Assembly (NCBI GenBank): GCA_013329085.1
Contig: DUKX01000043.1
Coordinates: 1 to 8,816, forward strand
DNA: 8,816 nucleotides
From: Methanofastidiosum sp.
GTDB taxonomy: Archaea; Methanobacteriota_B; Thermococci; Methanofastidiosales; Methanofastidiosaceae
Direction of reading: 5' to 3'
Positions 7,473 to 8,816 of the stretch are shown in pieces. Each line of letters starts with the position of its first letter. The stretch's first letter is position 1. Made by a program: the position numbers and the translations under genes. Below the pieces are notes generated by a model that saw only the letters and a list, made by a program, of their open reading frames with translations, did not search any database and had not been told where the DNA came from.

Positions 7473-7781
7473 TTACTTCCAAAACTCTTCTATTATTAGG
7501 GATGCAAGAAAACACAACCCAGAATTTTTCATGCCCCAATACCTCTCTATATTAGGCCTTGCCACATCTAAGAGGTTTTTCAACTCTTCATTAATCAATT
7601 CATACTCGTTGCTTGTAAGTTGCACGATGGATATGCGTTTTCCTAGAAATTCCATAATTTTTCCTGCTTCTATATGGTCTTCTATTTCCTTAATTGAAAT
7701 CTGATACTCTGACGAATCTATAGCGCATATAATCTCAAAAAGCAGATTCTTTATCACGTCGTGAGGTATATCATTATTCAT
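7473..7781 (-). CDS. Conserved-looking hypothetical protein, 102 residues
   Basis: I recognise no family. The product is a soluble, acidic and probably mostly helical protein of 102 residues with Leu/Ile-rich helices and no signal peptide or clear membrane span. The C-terminal stretch LCFLASLIIEEFWK is hydrophobic but ends charged. The start is ATG at 7781, with AAGG (complement of 7791-7794) 9 nt upstream and a TATA-like TTAATAAA farther up. Its stop is one base from the stop of the small membrane protein gene running the other way, and it is transcribed divergently from the DUF2927-type gene. The tidy packing on both sides supports a real gene, though not a role in malonate metabolism. Confidence 0.65.
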   Translation of the reverse strand: MNNDIPHDVIKNLLFEIICAIDSSEYQISIKEIEDHIEAGKIMEFLGKRISIVQLTSNEYELINEELKNLLDVARPNIERYWGMKNSGLCFLASLIIEEFWK

Positions 7782-7800
7782 ATCAGTCGACCTTAATTCT

Positions 7801-7825
7801 AATAATAGTTTTCCAATAATAGTTT
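7801..7825. repeat. 11-bp direct repeat in the divergent promoter region
   Basis: AATAATAGTTT occurs at 7801-7811 and again at 7815-7825, a 14-nt period. It sits between the minus-strand TATA-like box and that gene's start, overlapping the predicted start of transcription. It could be a tandem regulator site, or a chance product of AT-rich sequence. Confidence 0.5.
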
Positions 7826-7830
7826 ATTAA
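7823..7830 (-). promoter_or_regulatory. TATA-like box for the minus-strand hypothetical gene
   Basis: Read on the minus strand the sequence is TTAATAAA. It would place transcription start near 7800, about 20 nt before the ATG and just before the AAGG ribosome site. Spacing fits an archaeal promoter; the motif is only an approximate match. Confidence 0.35.
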
Positions 7831-7846
7831 TCTTATGTCTAGATTA

Positions 7847-7864
7847 GATTTCTTATGAGAAATC
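7847..7864. promoter_or_regulatory. Inverted repeat, candidate operator between divergent promoters
   Basis: GATTTCT (7847-7853) and AGAAATC (7858-7864) are a perfect 7-bp inverted repeat around TATG. It lies directly upstream of the plus-strand TATA box, where TFB or a regulator would bind, and between the two divergent TATA-like boxes. Size and symmetry suit a dimeric winged-helix or HTH regulator. No T-run follows, so a terminator is less likely. Confidence 0.45.
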
Positions 7865-7866
7865 AT

Positions 7867-7874
7867 TATATATC
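7867..7874 (+). promoter_or_regulatory. TATA box for a leaderless transcript of the DUF2927-type gene
   Basis: TATATATC is centred about 24 nt upstream of the GTG at 7894, the usual distance from an archaeal TATA box to the transcription start. There is no SD between them. Together these point to transcription starting at or beside the GTG, giving a leaderless mRNA. Confidence 0.5.
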
Positions 7875-7893
7875 CTAACCCGTATTCTTTTTC

Positions 7894-8589
7894 GTGACCA
7901 GGAATAAAATTATCTTTTCAATTGTTTTTCTTATTTTATTATTTTCTGCTTGTTGTTTGTATACCGAAGAGACAAAATCTATTCCTGTTGAGACTGGAAA
8001 TTCTCAGTATAGGTACACAGATAAGGAGATTGAATACTTCACAGAGATTGCTCTCGGGACTGAGTATGGCAACAATATCCAGGTTATAAGAAAATGGGAT
8101 TCAGATATAAGGATAAAAATCAATGGAGATCCAAATGAAAAGGATCTCCAGACCTTGAACCAGGTAATATCAGACATTAATGAAATTATTGGAGATAAGA
8201 TTAATGTTTCTATTGTCAACACGAATCAAAATATCGATATAAGCTTTGTTCCATTATCCGATTTTTCTATCTGTAACGCAGCGCCTGGAAACTATGGATA
8301 TTTCAACTGTGAATGGAGAAATAATGTAATTTATGAATGTAATATATGCATTGCAACTGAGAATACCCTCCTTCAAGAAGAAAGGTCTCATATGATAAGG
8401 GAGGAACTAACTCAGTCTCTAGGTCTTATGAGGGATTCCTTGAAATATCGTGACAGTATATTTTACGAGGGGTGGACTCAAACTCAAAGATACTCTGAAA
8501 TTGATAGAAAGATGATTGAGATATTATACTCTGAAAATATAAGGCCAGGTGTTGGGAAGGAAGAAGTTGACTCAATTTTAAGAAAATAA
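7894..8589 (+). CDS. Predicted exported DUF2927-type protein, possible lipoprotein
   Basis: The 231-residue product begins with a charged MTRNK and a hydrophobic segment (6-19) ending LLFSACC, consistent with a signal peptide. Cys20 (FSAC) or Cys21 could be a lipidation site, although the -3 residue is not the usual leucine. The mature part resembles DUF2927: WDSDIRIKINGDP (68-80), a conserved IREELTQSLGL (168-178), RDSIFYEGWT (186-195) and the C-terminal block YSEIDRKMIEILYSENIRPGV (200-220). Four cysteines (128, 139, 149, 152) cluster before the EELTQ motif and may form disulfides or bind metal. The molecular function of the family is unknown to me. The start is GTG at 7894, with no SD but a well-placed TATA box; no ATG allows the full signal sequence. 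It is unlinked to the malonate locus by direction and spacing. Confidence 0.72.
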   Translation: MTRNKIIFSIVFLILLFSACCLYTEETKSIPVETGNSQYRYTDKEIEYFTEIALGTEYGNNIQVIRKWDSDIRIKINGDPNEKDLQTLNQVISDINEIIGDKINVSIVNTNQNIDISFVPLSDFSICNAAPGNYGYFNCEWRNNVIYECNICIATENTLLQEERSHMIREELTQSLGLMRDSLKYRDSIFYEGWTQTQRYSEIDRKMIEILYSENIRPGVGKEEVDSILRK

Positions 8590-8665
8590 GATTTACTCTC
8601 TAATTCAAGTTATTTTGAGATAATTCAATAGAAACTATTTTAAGTCTTTCATTTATAATCAAAGT

Positions 8666-8816
8666 ATGAACTACAAACTACTATTAGGAAGTCTTTGCAT
8701 TGGATCAGGCTTGTCTACGATTTATTACAGATTTACAAATGCTTTGTATTCTGAATTTTTGGATATAGTAATTTTGGCCCTATCATTAGTTGTTGGAATC
8801 TACTTTATCTCAAAAG
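8666..8816 (+). CDS. Small membrane protein, 3'-truncated by the window
   Basis: An open frame runs from the ATG at 8666 to the window end, giving 50 residues. The N-terminus MNYKLLLGSLCIGSGLSTIYY is a probable first membrane span. A second hydrophobic stretch, FLDIVILALSLVVGIYFI (31-48), follows after a short polar loop. I recognise no family. There is no SD. An AT-rich TATTTTAA (8636-8643) lies about 26 nt upstream, so a leaderless transcript is possible. TTTATAATC (8652-8660) is a better TATA match but too close to this ATG. The 76-bp gap after the previous gene shows nothing else convincing. Confidence 0.5.
   Translation, partial: MNYKLLLGSLCIGSGLSTIYYRFTNALYSEFLDIVILALSLVVGIYFISK

Noticed and set aside
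8601..8628. Direct repeat TAATTCAA (8601-8608 and 8621-8628) after the DUF2927-type gene.
   Set aside because: Eight AT-rich bases repeated once is easily chance, and it matches no terminator or operator pattern.

Overview
The window looks like part of a low-GC archaeal genome. Several ribosome binding sites fit the archaeal anti-SD (GGTGA, AAGGAGG). Arginine is written almost only as AGA/AGG, and ATA is common for isoleucine. One gene starts with GTG about 24 nt after a TATA-like box, as in a leaderless archaeal transcript. A methanogen-related euryarchaeon such as the Methanofastidiosum group would fit, but that lineage guess comes from memory and style, not from a search.

Bases 1-7342 carry a plus-strand malonate decarboxylase-type (Mdc/Mad) locus. 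The order is mdcA (5' end cut off by the window), a stand-alone biotin carboxylase, mdcC (carrier protein), mdcD, mdcE, then a T-rich 43-bp gap, an AMP-forming acyl ligase, mdcG and mdcB. MdcB and MdcG would make and attach the phosphoribosyl-dephospho-CoA arm of MdcC. The ligase probably charges that arm with an acyl group. MdcA exchanges the acetyl and malonyl groups, and MdcD/MdcE are the crotonase-fold pair that decarboxylates malonyl-carrier or transfers its carboxyl group. Two things depart from the textbook operon. An AccC-like biotin carboxylase sits between mdcA and mdcC. A PaaK-like ligase stands where many bacteria use the MdcH transacylase. No biotin carrier protein and no sodium-pumping decarboxylase subunit is visible; either could lie upstream of base 1. 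The direction of the pathway (malonate breakdown, or ATP-driven carboxylation of an acetyl-carrier) is therefore open.

Bases 7352-7471 encode a 39-residue single-span membrane protein that appears to be the last gene of the operon. It meets, with one base between, a convergent minus-strand gene of unknown function (7473-7781). The 112-bp divergent region 7782-7893 holds a TATA-like box for each direction, a perfect 7-bp inverted repeat between them and an 11-bp direct repeat. It drives a predicted DUF2927-type exported protein or lipoprotein (7894-8589). The window ends inside a small membrane protein gene (from 8666). There is no gene-free stretch longer than 300 bases, and I saw no tRNA, rRNA, CRISPR array or insertion sequence.
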